From: Sneathiella sp. HT1-7
GTDB taxonomy: Bacteria; Pseudomonadota; Alphaproteobacteria; Sneathiellales; Sneathiellaceae
Reading direction: 5' to 3'
Length of the DNA stretch: 64,000 nucleotides
Assembly (NCBI RefSeq): GCF_020731145.1
Contig: NZ_JAJFZN010000002.1
Location: forward strand, 682,001 to 746,000
Shown in pieces: positions 10,105 to 17,837 of this stretch. The notes beneath the pieces were generated by a model that saw nothing but the letters and a program-made list of their open reading frames with translations, was not told where the DNA came from and ran no database searches. Position 1 is the stretch's first letter. The number at the start of each line of letters is the position of its first letter. A program made the position numbers and the translations under genes.

Positions 10105-11234
10105 CCGGGCTCCCCACTGGGCAAGCTATCCGGCGGCGCTTTGCTGTCAAGGAATGGCACCCGCCCGCCGCTGGCGAGATAGGCCGCCCCGAGCGAGACA
10201 ATAACGGGGAGCAAATAGAGGGTGGTTGTGACCAGTACCGGCTGCACAGTCGCCCGGAACAGCGCCATCGCCCCGATCAACAGCAGCACCCCGACAGCGG
10301 CGGCAATGGTCATGCGTGTCGCCCGGCCCCGGCGGGTAAATTCCCCACCCATCACCCCGGCAAGCGCAATCATGACAAGCGCCACCGCATAGAGTGGCAG
10401 CACGATGCGCTGGTTAAGTTCCGCCGTCAGCTTGTGCATTTCCTGCGTAACTCGCTCACTGTCTTCCGGTTTAACCAGCTCCCAGATATAGCGATGTTCC
10501 GGCGAGAGCCAGCGGGCGCCGCTCTTCTTCTCGAACTGGCTGATATCGAGGGTATATTGATCGAAATAGAGCAGGCTGAGCTTGGCATCCTCTTTCGAGA
10601 CTTCCTGCAAGTTCCCGGCGTTCATGATAAAACGCGGACCTTCCTCGGTCTTCACGAAGGCCCCGCGCTCGGCCATATAGGTCACGGGTTTTTCCGGTAC
10701 CCGCTCGTCATGCACCAGAATACCCAGCATCTCGCCCGCAGGTGTTTTTTCACGGATATAGACGGTTACGCCATCGGTGAGGGTGTTGAACACGCCCTCG
10801 CGCAGCACCACAGCGGCAAGGCTGTCCTGCCAGGCAACCCGCAGTTCAGTCACTGTCCGGTTGCCGTAGGGCACAAGGATAAACCCAAGAAAATACATCA
10901 CCAGCGCAACAATCAGCGCGAGATAAATCGCGGGCTTTATGAGTGCCGATTTGCTGAGGCCCGCCGCCCACATCACGATCAATTCGCTGTCCGAATACAG
11001 CTTGTTAAAGGCGAACAGGGTTCCGAAGAAAAGGCCGAGCAGCAAGGTATAACGGAGGATCTCCGGCAACAGCAGCAGCGAGAGATAGAGAAAGGTCGAA
11101 ACCGGCAAACCGTTAATCAGCTTTTCGACGAACTTGAGCGACTGAGACAGCCAGATCACCCCGGTCAACGAAAAGGTTATGAAGAGCATGGGAACGGCCA
11201 ATTGCTTCATAATATAACGGTTAATATTTTTCAT
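10101..11234 (-). CDS. lptF: LPS export ABC transporter permease LptF
   Basis: LptF is the second permease of the LptB2FG exporter. The 377-residue protein begins with NRYIMKQLAVPMLFITFSLT, followed by the conserved YLSLLLLPEILRYTLLLGLFFG helix pair, a periplasmic domain and three C-terminal helices ending in a polar tail. It is the first gene of the minus-strand envelope operon. The promoter should lie in the 130-base gap shared with the divergent pepA gene. lptB and lptA/lptC are not in this window. Confidence 0.94.
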   Translation of the reverse strand: MKNINRYIMKQLAVPMLFITFSLTGVIWLSQSLKFVEKLINGLPVSTFLYLSLLLLPEILRYTLLLGLFFGTLFAFNKLYSDSELIVMWAAGLSKSALIKPAIYLALIVALVMYFLGFILVPYGNRTVTELRVAWQDSLAAVVLREGVFNTLTDGVTVYIREKTPAGEMLGILVHDERVPEKPVTYMAERGAFVKTEEGPRFIMNAGNLQEVSKEDAKLSLLYFDQYTLDISQFEKKSGARWLSPEHRYIWELVKPEDSERVTQEMHKLTAELNQRIVLPLYAVALVMIALAGVMGGEFTRRGRATRMTIAAAVGVLLLIGAMALFRATVQPVLVTTTLYLLPVIVSLGAAYLASGGRVPFLDSKAPPDSLPSGEPG

Positions 11235-11364
11235 GGGGGGGAGTATAGCGATAGTTTTGCTTGTTGCCAGTCAGGAAAGGACGCGCTATGAAAAATATTA
11301 CGCATACATAGTTGATGACGCTCGGTATTGCTGAGTCAAATTCTAAAAACAATAGGAATTTTCC

Positions 11365-12873
11365 ATGAAGTTCGCATTTTCTGAAATCTCCCTCCCCAAA
11401 CGCGGGTCACTCGCCGTCGCGATCTATGCCGACAATGCCTTCTCCCCAACGGCAGAGGATGTGGACAAGAAAACAGGCGGCGCGCTCACGCGGGCGCTGG
11501 AAACCAGCCGGTTCAAGGGCAAGAAAGGCGACTTTCTGGAAATCATGGCACCGAACGGTCTGGAAGTTTCCCGCGTGATCCTGTTCGGCCTTGGCGAGGT
11601 GGAAAAGCTGGGCCAGACGGATATGGAAACATTGGGCGGATCGCTGGTGAAGCGTCTGAACACGTCCGGCGCACGAAGTGTGACGGTCATCCTTGATGAG
11701 TTGAACGCCGATGAGATCAAGACGAACGAGGCGGCGGCCTCTGTCGCGGCGGGCGCGATGATGGGCTCCTATCGGTTTCAGAAATACAAGACCGATATCG
11801 ATGACGCGAAGGAGCCGACACTCACGCGAATGACTGTGTCCTGCAAGGGCTCGGCGACCGCGCGTAAAGCCTTCGCTGATCAGGAAGCGCTGGTCGAGGG
11901 GGTCTTTCTCACCCGCGATCTGGTGAGCGAGCCGGCGAACACGCTCTATCCGCAAAGCTTCGCAGATCGCTGCCTTGAGCTTACCGACATGGGCGTTCAT
12001 GTGGAAATTCTCGATGAGGCGAAGATGGAGCGGCTCGGCATGGGCGCGCTGCTCGGTGTGGGGCAGGGCTCCCGCCGCGACAGCCGCATGGTCATCATGC
12101 AGTGGAATGGCGCAACCGGCAAGAAAGCCAACCGCAAGCCGCTCGCCTTCGTCGGCAAGGGTGTTTGCTTTGATACTGGCGGCATCTCGCTGAAACCCGG
12201 CCCCGGCATGGAAGAAATGAAGTGGGATATGGGCGGCGCGGGCACGGTCACCGGCCTGATGAAGGCGCTGGCGGGTCGTAAGGCCAAGGTCAACGTGGTC
12301 GGTGTCATCGGCCTCGTCGAGAATATGCCAGACGGCAATGCTCAGCGGCCGGGCGATATCGTCACCTCCATGTCCGGGCAGACGATCGAGATTTTGAACA
12401 CCGACGCGGAGGGCCGCCTCGTGCTTGCCGATGCGCTCTGGTACACGCAGGACCGGTTCAAGCCGGAATTCATGGTTGATCTTGCGACGCTGACCGGCGC
12501 CATCATCATCGCGCTCGGCCATGAAAACGCCGGGTTGTTCTCCAACAGTGACGAGCTTTCCGAGCAGATTTTTGAGGCCGGCAAGGCCGTGGGCGAGGGG
12601 GTCTGGCGCTTTCCTCTATCCGACGCCTATGCCAAACAGACGAAATCGCCGATTGCGGATTTGCAGAATATCGGTACCGGCGGGCGCGGCGCGGGCTCCA
12701 TCGTCGCCGCCGAGTTCCTGCAAAAATTCGTCAACGACGTGCCGTGGGTCCATCTCGATATCGCCGGCATGGCCTGGTCGAAGGCCGACAAGCCGACGGT
12801 GCCAAAGGGCGGCACGGGCTATGGCGTCCGCCTGCTCGACAAGTTCGTGCGGGATAATTACGAGGGCAAATAG
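11365..12873 (+). CDS. pepA: Leucyl aminopeptidase (M17 family)
   Basis: A cytosolic two-metal exopeptidase that removes N-terminal residues from peptides; in some bacteria PepA also binds DNA. The 502-residue protein has a variable N-terminal domain (about 1-170) and the M17 catalytic domain. That domain carries the metal/lysine motif VGKGVCFDTGGISLKP (around residue 265) and the family signature NTDAEGRLVLAD (around residue 345), so the active site looks complete. pepA followed by holC is a common proteobacterial arrangement and is seen here with a six-base gap. Confidence 0.96.
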   Translation: MKFAFSEISLPKRGSLAVAIYADNAFSPTAEDVDKKTGGALTRALETSRFKGKKGDFLEIMAPNGLEVSRVILFGLGEVEKLGQTDMETLGGSLVKRLNTSGARSVTVILDELNADEIKTNEAAASVAAGAMMGSYRFQKYKTDIDDAKEPTLTRMTVSCKGSATARKAFADQEALVEGVFLTRDLVSEPANTLYPQSFADRCLELTDMGVHVEILDEAKMERLGMGALLGVGQGSRRDSRMVIMQWNGATGKKANRKPLAFVGKGVCFDTGGISLKPGPGMEEMKWDMGGAGTVTGLMKALAGRKAKVNVVGVIGLVENMPDGNAQRPGDIVTSMSGQTIEILNTDAEGRLVLADALWYTQDRFKPEFMVDLATLTGAIIIALGHENAGLFSNSDELSEQIFEAGKAVGEGVWRFPLSDAYAKQTKSPIADLQNIGTGGRGAGSIVAAEFLQKFVNDVPWVHLDIAGMAWSKADKPTVPKGGTGYGVRLLDKFVRDNYEGK

Positions 12874-12879
12874 AGCTCC

Positions 12880-13332
12880 GTGACCGAGGTCAGCTTCTAT
12901 CACCTGCAATCGGACCCGATCGAGCGGGCGCTCCCGCGTCTGCTCGAAAAGGTGACGGAGCGCGGCTTTCGTGTGATTGTGCGCGGGGTGACGGAGGAAC
13001 GGCTGGAGATACTGGATGAGGCGCTCTGGACCTACCGGGGCGAGAGTTTCCTGCCCCATGCGCGCGACGAGTCCGGCCTCGATCCCGCGGCGCAGCCGAT
13101 CCTGCTCACCCTCTCGGGCGAGGGGAATGCCAATGCCGCCACCGTCCTCGTCCTGACCGAGGATGCCGCGGCGGACGACCTCACAAAATTTGAGCGTTGC
13201 CTCTATATGTTCGACGGCAATGACGAGTTCGCGCTAACGGCGGCCCGCACCCGCTGGAAAGCCTTCAAGGAGGGCGACATTCCTGTCAGCTACTATCAGC
13301 AGACAGAGGCGGGGTGGGAGAAAAAGGCGTGA
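12880..13332 (+). CDS. holC: DNA polymerase III chi subunit
   Basis: The 150-residue protein matches HolC from its start (VSFYHLQSDPIERALPRLL) to its end (DGDIPVSYYQQTEAGW-like tail). Chi links the clamp loader to single-stranded DNA-binding protein. The start is GTG at 12880, six bases after the pepA stop. A second, 5'-truncated copy of the same gene lies about 530 bases downstream, so this intact copy is presumably the working one. Confidence 0.93.
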   Translation: MTEVSFYHLQSDPIERALPRLLEKVTERGFRVIVRGVTEERLEILDEALWTYRGESFLPHARDESGLDPAAQPILLTLSGEGNANAATVLVLTEDAAADDLTKFERCLYMFDGNDEFALTAARTRWKAFKEGDIPVSYYQQTEAGWEKKA

Positions 13333-13405
13333 GGGGGCATTGATGACATGATAGAGCCGCTTAAAAATTCCACTCCCGTCATTTCAAGCACGAACTCACT
13401 CTGAG

Positions 13406-13443
13406 CCTGCCAATAAGCGCCGTTTCTGGCAGCCTTTGGCAGG
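13406..13443. repeat. Inverted repeat with three TGGCAG-type elements
   Basis: CCTGCCAA at 13406-13413 is perfectly complementary to TTGGCAGG at 13436-13443. A further TGGCAG copy lies between the arms, so alternative hairpins are possible. It sits between the stop of holC and the stop of the opposite-strand gene at 13459, and no T-run follows on either strand. It could be a weak bidirectional transcript end or a repeat scar next to the rearranged region. Confidence 0.4.
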
Positions 13444-13458
13444 ATCATGATTGCCTGA

Positions 13459-13752
13459 TCAATCGTCCGTCGGTACCGAATGGGGCAACTGGCGCGTACT
13501 ACCGGCGAGAATCTCTGCCATCAGCGTCTGAGCATCGGGTTTCTGATACTTTACAAACGGTTCCTTGGCGTCCGGAGCATGGCACATGCCGATCGCTTTC
13601 CAATAGTCGGCGACCGTGCATTCCTGCAGCCACCCGTCAAAGCACATAGTTGTTCCCTGCGGGTAATACCCGCCCTGATATAGGCATGCAGCGGATGCCG
13701 GACCCGCCGCCAACCCGGAAAGCACAATTGCGACAGCCGCTACCTTTTGCAT
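13459..13752 (-). CDS. Small secreted protein, unknown function
   Basis: The 97-residue product has a clear signal peptide with cleavage after ASA (about residue 21). A mature domain of about 75 residues contains four Cys in a pattern like CLYQGG, TMCFDGW, QECTV and GMCHAP, so two disulfides in the periplasm are likely. The first Cys directly follows the predicted cleavage site, but the sequence before it (PASA) fits signal peptidase I better than a lipobox. I do not recognise a named family with confidence; the Cys-Tyr-Gly/Pro-Gly start is reminiscent of DUF1496-type small periplasmic proteins. It lies on the opposite strand between the intact and truncated holC copies. Confidence 0.65.
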   Translation of the reverse strand: MQKVAAVAIVLSGLAAGPASAACLYQGGYYPQGTTMCFDGWLQECTVADYWKAIGMCHAPDAKEPFVKYQKPDAQTLMAEILAGSTRQLPHSVPTDD

Positions 13753-13862
13753 CGTCCGTATCTCCCGTAAATATAGTTACATCTAATCTGATATTTCTCA
13801 TATGCTCTTCTAATAATATTCAAACATAGGTCAACTCAGGCACTGATGGAAGCACTTTCGCT

Positions 13863-14165
13863 CTGCGGCCATCCGACAGCTTCCTGCCCTATGCGCTGGC
13901 GGGGGAGGGCGTCGATCCGGCGGCGCAGCCGGTCCTGTTGACCCGGGCGACGGAGGGGAACGCGAACGGCGCCGCGGTGCTGGTGCTGATCGAGGATGCC
14001 CCCGCCGCCGACCTCGCGACGTTCGACCGCTGCCTCTATCTCTTCGACGGCGAGGACGAGGCCTCCCTCACCGCCGCCCGCGCGCGCTGGCGCGAACTGA
14101 AAGACGGCGACATCCCGGTCAGCTACTACCAGCAGACGGAGGCGGGCTGGAAGAAAATGGCGTGA
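13863..14165 (+). pseudogene. 5'-truncated second copy of holC
   Basis: Read in frame from 13863, the sequence gives SDSFLPYALAGEGVDPAAQP and continues to YYQQTEAGWKKMA, collinear with the last 100 residues of the intact HolC at 12880-13332. The 3' ends are nearly identical at DNA level while the middle has drifted. Faint similarity continues upstream to about 13845, but with a small deletion that breaks the frame, and the first half of the gene is absent. A TTG at 13938 could start a 75-residue fragment, but that lacks the N-terminal half of the fold. I take it as a relic of gene duplication or of recombination with a divergent allele, not as a functional chi subunit. Confidence 0.8.
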
Positions 14166-14356
14166 GGAGAATTTATGTGCGGGGCGCGCCCCGTCGCTTC
14201 GGCCATGCGCGGATGGACGTGATCCGCCACCGCGACCGGACGTTCTTCCACTCCCACCAGTTCAAGCACGAACTGATCCTCTTCGCCTTCTTCCTCGTCG
14301 CCCTCTACGCCTATTTCGAACTGATCTCATCGCTGGGGATTGAGGATAAGATTTAG
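14162..14356 (+). CDS. Small membrane protein, unknown
   Basis: A 64-residue frame begins with GTG overlapping the stop of the truncated holC (GTGA), or with later starts at 14177 (GTG) or 14213 (ATG, 47 residues). The product has a basic N-terminus and one hydrophobic helix, LILFAFFLVALYAYFELI, near the C-terminus, which predicts a single-pass membrane protein with an Arg/His-rich cytoplasmic side. I do not recognise it. It may be a genuine small gene that once followed holC, or a chance frame in a remodelled region. Confidence 0.4.
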   Translation: MRRIYVRGAPRRFGHARMDVIRHRDRTFFHSHQFKHELILFAFFLVALYAYFELISSLGIEDKI

Positions 14357-14365
14357 GGGTGTTAA

Positions 14366-15037
14366 GGGGGTAGAGGCCAGCGGCTGGAGGCGGAGACGGG
14401 CCTTCACTACAACTATTTCCGCGACTATGACCCGACCACGGGCCGCTACCTGCAGAGCGACCCCATTGGCCTTGCGGGCGGCATTAATACCTATGGCTAT
14501 GTCAGCGGCAATCCGGTCAATTATGTGGATCCGACGGGCGAGTTTGCTTGTGGAGGTGTCTGTCTTGCCTTGGCCGGGGCCGCCGTTGGTGTGGGGATTG
14601 ACTACCTCTTGGAGCTTCATGAAAATAATTGGGAGCCCAAATGTGTTAATTTATTCGAATTCGCTAAGGAAGAAGCGCCATGGTTACTGCTGCCTGTGGC
14701 AGCTAAAGGTGTAAAATACGCTAAAACACTTTGGAAAGCGGCGAAGAAGACAGAAAAAGTTAGCGACCCGCTAAAAAATAAAATACCTCAACCTACCAAG
14801 CATGGTCTGAATCAAAAAATAAACAGAGGCGTCAAATCTGTGGATGAGCTTGATGCGCTAAAAAATCCATTAACTAAAGGGCCAATTAGATATGATTCTA
14901 TGGGACGTCCTAGTCAACGGTATGTTGGGCAGAAAGCAGAAGTGGTAATTAATCCCAACACAAATAAGGTGATTTCTGTTAATCCAACTTCGACGAAGAA
15001 AGCGACGCGTTTGCTACGACAGATGGAAGGTAAGTAA
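14366..15037 (+). CDS. Orphan RHS C-terminal module: RHS core tail plus toxin domain
   Basis: The frame opens at 14366 and begins with the RHS-repeat-associated core motif ([20 protein letters not shown], then [14 protein letters not shown] and [10 protein letters not shown]). In complete RHS proteins this marks the junction with the variable toxin tip. The rest of the RHS protein is missing and no good start exists before GTG 14525. The variable tip (about residues 55-223) is AT-rich, unlike its surroundings. It has a hydrophobic stretch, then a compact C-terminal domain with [32 protein letters not shown] and SVNPTSTKK. This His/Arg/Thr-Ser layout resembles BECR-type RNase toxins of polymorphic toxin systems, but that is inference. 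An immunity-like gene starts at its last base. Confidence 0.8.
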   Translation, partial: GGRGQRLEAETGLHYNYFRDYDPTTGRYLQSDPIGLAGGINTYGYVSGNPVNYVDPTGEFACGGVCLALAGAAVGVGIDYLLELHENNWEPKCVNLFEFAKEEAPWLLLPVAAKGVKYAKTLWKAAKKTEKVSDPLKNKIPQPTKHGLNQKINRGVKSVDELDALKNPLTKGPIRYDSMGRPSQRYVGQKAEVVINPNTNKVISVNPTSTKKATRLLRQMEGK

Positions 15038-15276
15038 TGATAAAAATAAATCACGATGATGTAAAAATTATGCTGAGAATTCCTCAATTAACACCCGATT
15101 TACGTAAAATTTTGGTTTCTATTCCAGATGGTGGAAATATTTCAAATGAACAGGCGGATGAACTACGTGATATAGTTGGAGAACGTTTAACGGAAATTGG
15201 TTTTGACGAAAACTATGAAGTAAATGAGGAAGGAAAGAAATTCGAAGACCTAATAGATAAGCTTTTTACCGGATGA
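15037..15276 (+). CDS. Putative immunity protein for the RHS toxin tip
   Basis: A 79-residue acidic protein, predicted mostly helical, whose ATG overlaps the toxin stop (TAATG), the tight coupling usual for toxin/immunity pairs. It has no signal peptide or membrane helix, which fits a cytoplasmic inhibitor of a nuclease. Base composition is strongly AT-rich like the toxin tip, so the two probably arrived together. I do not recognise a named immunity family; the role is inferred from position, size, charge and composition. Confidence 0.7.
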   Translation: MIKINHDDVKIMLRIPQLTPDLRKILVSIPDGGNISNEQADELRDIVGERLTEIGFDENYEVNEEGKKFEDLIDKLFTG

Positions 15277-15295
15277 TCTTGGATGACATGTACTA

Positions 15296-15497
15296 AGTGA
15301 CGATCTGCCCTCGGTCTTTGCCGACGCGATCAGGCTGGTCTCCAACGACGGGGAGGAGATGAATTTCGTCCATCCCGATCATCTGGGCGCGCCGCAGAAG
15401 ATGACGGATGTGGATCGCAATATCGTCTGGGATGCGAGCTTCCTGCCCTTTGGCGAGGAGGACAGCCTCATCGGCTCCGCCGCCAACAATAACCGCT
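15296..15497 (+). pseudogene. RHS fragment lacking both ends
   Basis: An open frame carries NFVHPDHLGAPQKMTDV and then WDASFLPFGEEDSLIGSAAN, the segment that in intact RHS proteins lies directly upstream of the PGQ...ETGLHYN core. It ends abruptly at about 15497, exactly at the stop codon of the opposite-strand ABC-F gene. In protein order it should come before the fragment at 14366, but it lies after the toxin/immunity pair. An ATG at 15359 could start a short peptide, but no function is expected. Confidence 0.8.
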
Positions 15498-17387
15498 CTA
15501 AGCCGCGCCGAGTTCTTCCAGTTCTTCCGTCAGCGCGAGCCATTTTTCTTCCGCCTCGGCGAGGTCCGCTTTCAGGCGGCCGATCTGGCCGGTGAGTTTG
15601 GCCTGATAGTCCGTGCCCTTGTCGTAGGTGGCGGGGTCGGCGAGTTCGGTTTCCAGCGCGGCCTGCCGGGAGGCGAGGGCCTGCATCAGCTGCTCGAGCT
15701 TTTTCACCTCCTGCCGCTTGGGACCGAGGGCGGCGCGGGCGGCGGCGCGGGCCTTGCGGGCCTCCTTGCCGGAGAGCTTCGGCGCGCCTGTCTCGGCGCC
15801 CGGTTTGCGGCCATTGCCGCCGCGCCCGGCGTCCAGAATCTCTTTCTTGTAATCCTCGATATCGCCGTCATAGGCATGCACGCCGCCATCCTTGACCAGC
15901 CAGAGCCGGTCGGCGACGAGGGAGACGAGATGCGGATCATGGCTGATCAGCAGCACCGCGCCCTCATATTCGTTGAGGCCCTGGATCAGCGCCTCCCGAC
16001 TGTCGACATCGAGATGGTTGGTCGGCTCGTCAAGGATCAGCAGATGCGGCTTTTCCTCCGCGATCAGGCAGAAGTTGAGCCGCGCCTTCTCGCCGCCCGA
16101 AAGCTGCTTGACGGGCGTGTCGGTCTTCTGGCGGGTGAAGCCGAACTGGCCGAGACGGGCGCGCACCTTTGACTCTTGCGCATTCTCCATCTTCGCGGCG
16201 AGATGCTGGTAGGCGGTTTCGTTCTCATGCATTTCGTCGAGCTGATGCTGCGCGAAGAAGCCGATTTTCAGCTTGTTCGATTTCTGCATATTCCCGGTTT
16301 CGGGTTGCAGCCGGTTGGCGAGCAATTTCGCGAAGGTCGACTTGCCGTTGCCGTTGGAGCCCAGCAGCGCGATGCGGTCATCCATGTCGATGCGCAGGTC
16401 AAGGCCGCGCAGGACTGGCTTTCCGGGCTCATAACCGACGGCGCAATGCTCCATTGTGATAATGGGGGAGGAGAGCGGCTCAGGCGCGTGGAAGGTCAGG
16501 CTTGCCGTATGTTCATCGACAATGCCGACGACGGGCTTCATCTTCTCCAGCATCTTCACGCGGCTCTGCGCCTGTCGTGCCTTTGACGCCTTGGCGCGGA
16601 AGCGATCGACAAAGCTCTGCAGATGCTTGCGCTGCGTTTCCTGCTTGCGGGCCATGCCGGCCAGAAGCTCCATCTGCTCGCGGCGGGTTTTCTCGAAGAA
16701 ATCGTAGTTACCGGTGTATTTGACGAGCTTCATCTGGTCGAGATGGGCAATCTCCGTCACCACGTTATTCAGCAGGTCCTTGTCATGGCTGATGATGACG
16801 AGGGTGCGCTGATACCCGCGGAGGAAATTCTCCAGCCACAGCGTCGCCTCCAGATCGAGATAGTTGCTCGGCTCATCAAGGAGGAGCAGGTCGGGTTCCG
16901 CAAACAGCGTACCCGCGAGCGCGACACGCGTCCGCCAACCGCCGGAGAAGGAGGAGCAGGAGCGCTGCTGCGCCTCATGATCGAAGCCAAGGCCAGCGAG
17001 GATTTTTGCCGCCCGTGCCTCCGCCGTGTGGGCGTCGATATCGGCAAGGCGGGTGTGGATCTCGGCAATGCGCATGCCATCGGTGGCGGTCTCCGCCTCC
17101 TTCATCAGGCGCGCCCGCTCGACATCGGCGGCGAGTACGGCCTCGATCAGGCTTTCCGGACCGCCCGGCGCTTCCTGCGGCAGGACACCAAGGCGCGCAC
17201 CATTGCGCAGCTCTATCGTGCCGCCATCCTGCTGGATTTCATGGGTGATCATCTTGAGCAGCGTTGACTTGCCGGTGCCGTTGCGCCCGATCAGGCCAAA
17301 TTTATGCCCGACCGGAATATGCAGCGAGGCATTTTCCAGCAGTGTACGTCCGGCGATGCGGTATGTCAGATCTTTGATTTGAAGCAT
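15498..17387 (-). CDS. ABC-F family ATPase (YheS/Uup-like)
   Basis: The 629-residue protein has two ABC ATPase domains in one chain and no membrane segments. Walker A GRNGTGKST is at residues 34-42 and the second, GSNGNGKST, near residue 350. Signature motifs FSGGWRTRVALAG and LSGGEKARLNF are present, with Walker B segments LLLDEPSNYLDL and LILDEPTNHLDV. The inter-domain linker and a charged C-terminal coiled coil (about 550-629) fit the ribosome-associated ABC-F group, and the closest look is YheS. Such proteins act on stalled or starting ribosomes. The start at 17387 (MLQIKDL) is preferred; the frame continues upstream to 17654 but that would run through the divergent ArsR promoter. Confidence 0.9.
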   Translation of the reverse strand: MLQIKDLTYRIAGRTLLENASLHIPVGHKFGLIGRNGTGKSTLLKMITHEIQQDGGTIELRNGARLGVLPQEAPGGPESLIEAVLAADVERARLMKEAETATDGMRIAEIHTRLADIDAHTAEARAAKILAGLGFDHEAQQRSCSSFSGGWRTRVALAGTLFAEPDLLLLDEPSNYLDLEATLWLENFLRGYQRTLVIISHDKDLLNNVVTEIAHLDQMKLVKYTGNYDFFEKTRREQMELLAGMARKQETQRKHLQSFVDRFRAKASKARQAQSRVKMLEKMKPVVGIVDEHTASLTFHAPEPLSSPIITMEHCAVGYEPGKPVLRGLDLRIDMDDRIALLGSNGNGKSTFAKLLANRLQPETGNMQKSNKLKIGFFAQHQLDEMHENETAYQHLAAKMENAQESKVRARLGQFGFTRQKTDTPVKQLSGGEKARLNFCLIAEEKPHLLILDEPTNHLDVDSREALIQGLNEYEGAVLLISHDPHLVSLVADRLWLVKDGGVHAYDGDIEDYKKEILDAGRGGNGRKPGAETGAPKLSGKEARKARAAARAALGPKRQEVKKLEQLMQALASRQAALETELADPATYDKGTDYQAKLTGQIGRLKADLAEAEEKWLALTEELEELGAA

Positions 17388-17464
17388 GGGGCACTCTCTA
17401 ACAGAAAGCGCGCCCGCCCGAAAGCCGGAAAATCGCCTATAGACGCGAATTCGGAGCGTTCTTC

Positions 17465-17494
17465 TTGACATGCAGGTAAATACCTGCATGATAT
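17465..17494 (+). promoter_or_regulatory. Promoter with overlapping ArsR-type operator
   Basis: A consensus -35 TTGACA at 17465-17470 is followed by TGATAT at 17489-17494 as the likely -10 (18-base spacer). A perfect palindrome covers the spacer: CATGCAGGTA (17469-17478), two bases AA, then TACCTGCATG (17481-17490). A repressor bound there would block RNA polymerase. The arsR-like gene starts 20 bases downstream, so autorepression by that protein is the obvious reading, though not shown. Confidence 0.75.
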
Positions 17495-17513
17495 CCAGCC
17501 TAGGGAGTAGAGT

Positions 17514-17837
17514 ATGAGTGACGACAAGACATTCAAGGCGCTGGGCGATCCGACACGCAGGAAACTGCTGGACCTGCTCTGCGAGAAGAACGGGCAGACG
17601 CTTGGGGAGTTGTGCGGGCACCTGGATATGCGGCGCCAGTCGGTGACGCAGCATATCGGGCTGCTGGAGGAGGCTAATCTTGTCTCAACGGTAAAGCGGG
17701 GGCGGGAGAAGCTTCATTTCCTCAACCCGGTGCCGCTGCAGACCATCTATGAACGCTGGATACGAAAATTCGAGCAGCAGCGCCTCGCCCTGCTGCATGA
17801 CCTGAAAACGGAACTGGAAGGAGAGACTGATGACTAA
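17514..17837 (+). CDS. ArsR-family transcriptional regulator
   Basis: The 107-residue winged-helix protein has the ArsR fold throughout: FKALGDPTRRKLLDLL, the recognition helix MRRQSVTQHIGLLEE and the wing VSTVKRGREKLHFLNP. No Cys-rich metal site is seen in the DNA-binding helix, so it is not an obvious arsenic or metal sensor; it fits the subgroup paired with AHSA1/SRPBCC proteins. It overlaps the next gene by eight bases and is preceded by a palindromic operator, so it probably controls its own small operon. Confidence 0.92.
   Translation: MSDDKTFKALGDPTRRKLLDLLCEKNGQTLGELCGHLDMRRQSVTQHIGLLEEANLVSTVKRGREKLHFLNPVPLQTIYERWIRKFEQQRLALLHDLKTELEGETDD

Noticed and set aside
9274-11291. Plus-strand frames of 273 and 285 codons
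   Set aside because: Antisense to lptG and lptF, which are clearly real; the products lack family motifs.
13938-14165. A short functional second chi subunit
   Set aside because: Only the C-terminal half is present, the start would be TTG without a ribosome-binding site, and the intact holC is next to it.
17388-17654. N-terminal extension of the ABC-F gene
   Set aside because: The added 89 residues have no similarity to ABC-F proteins and would cover the divergent ArsR promoter and part of that gene.
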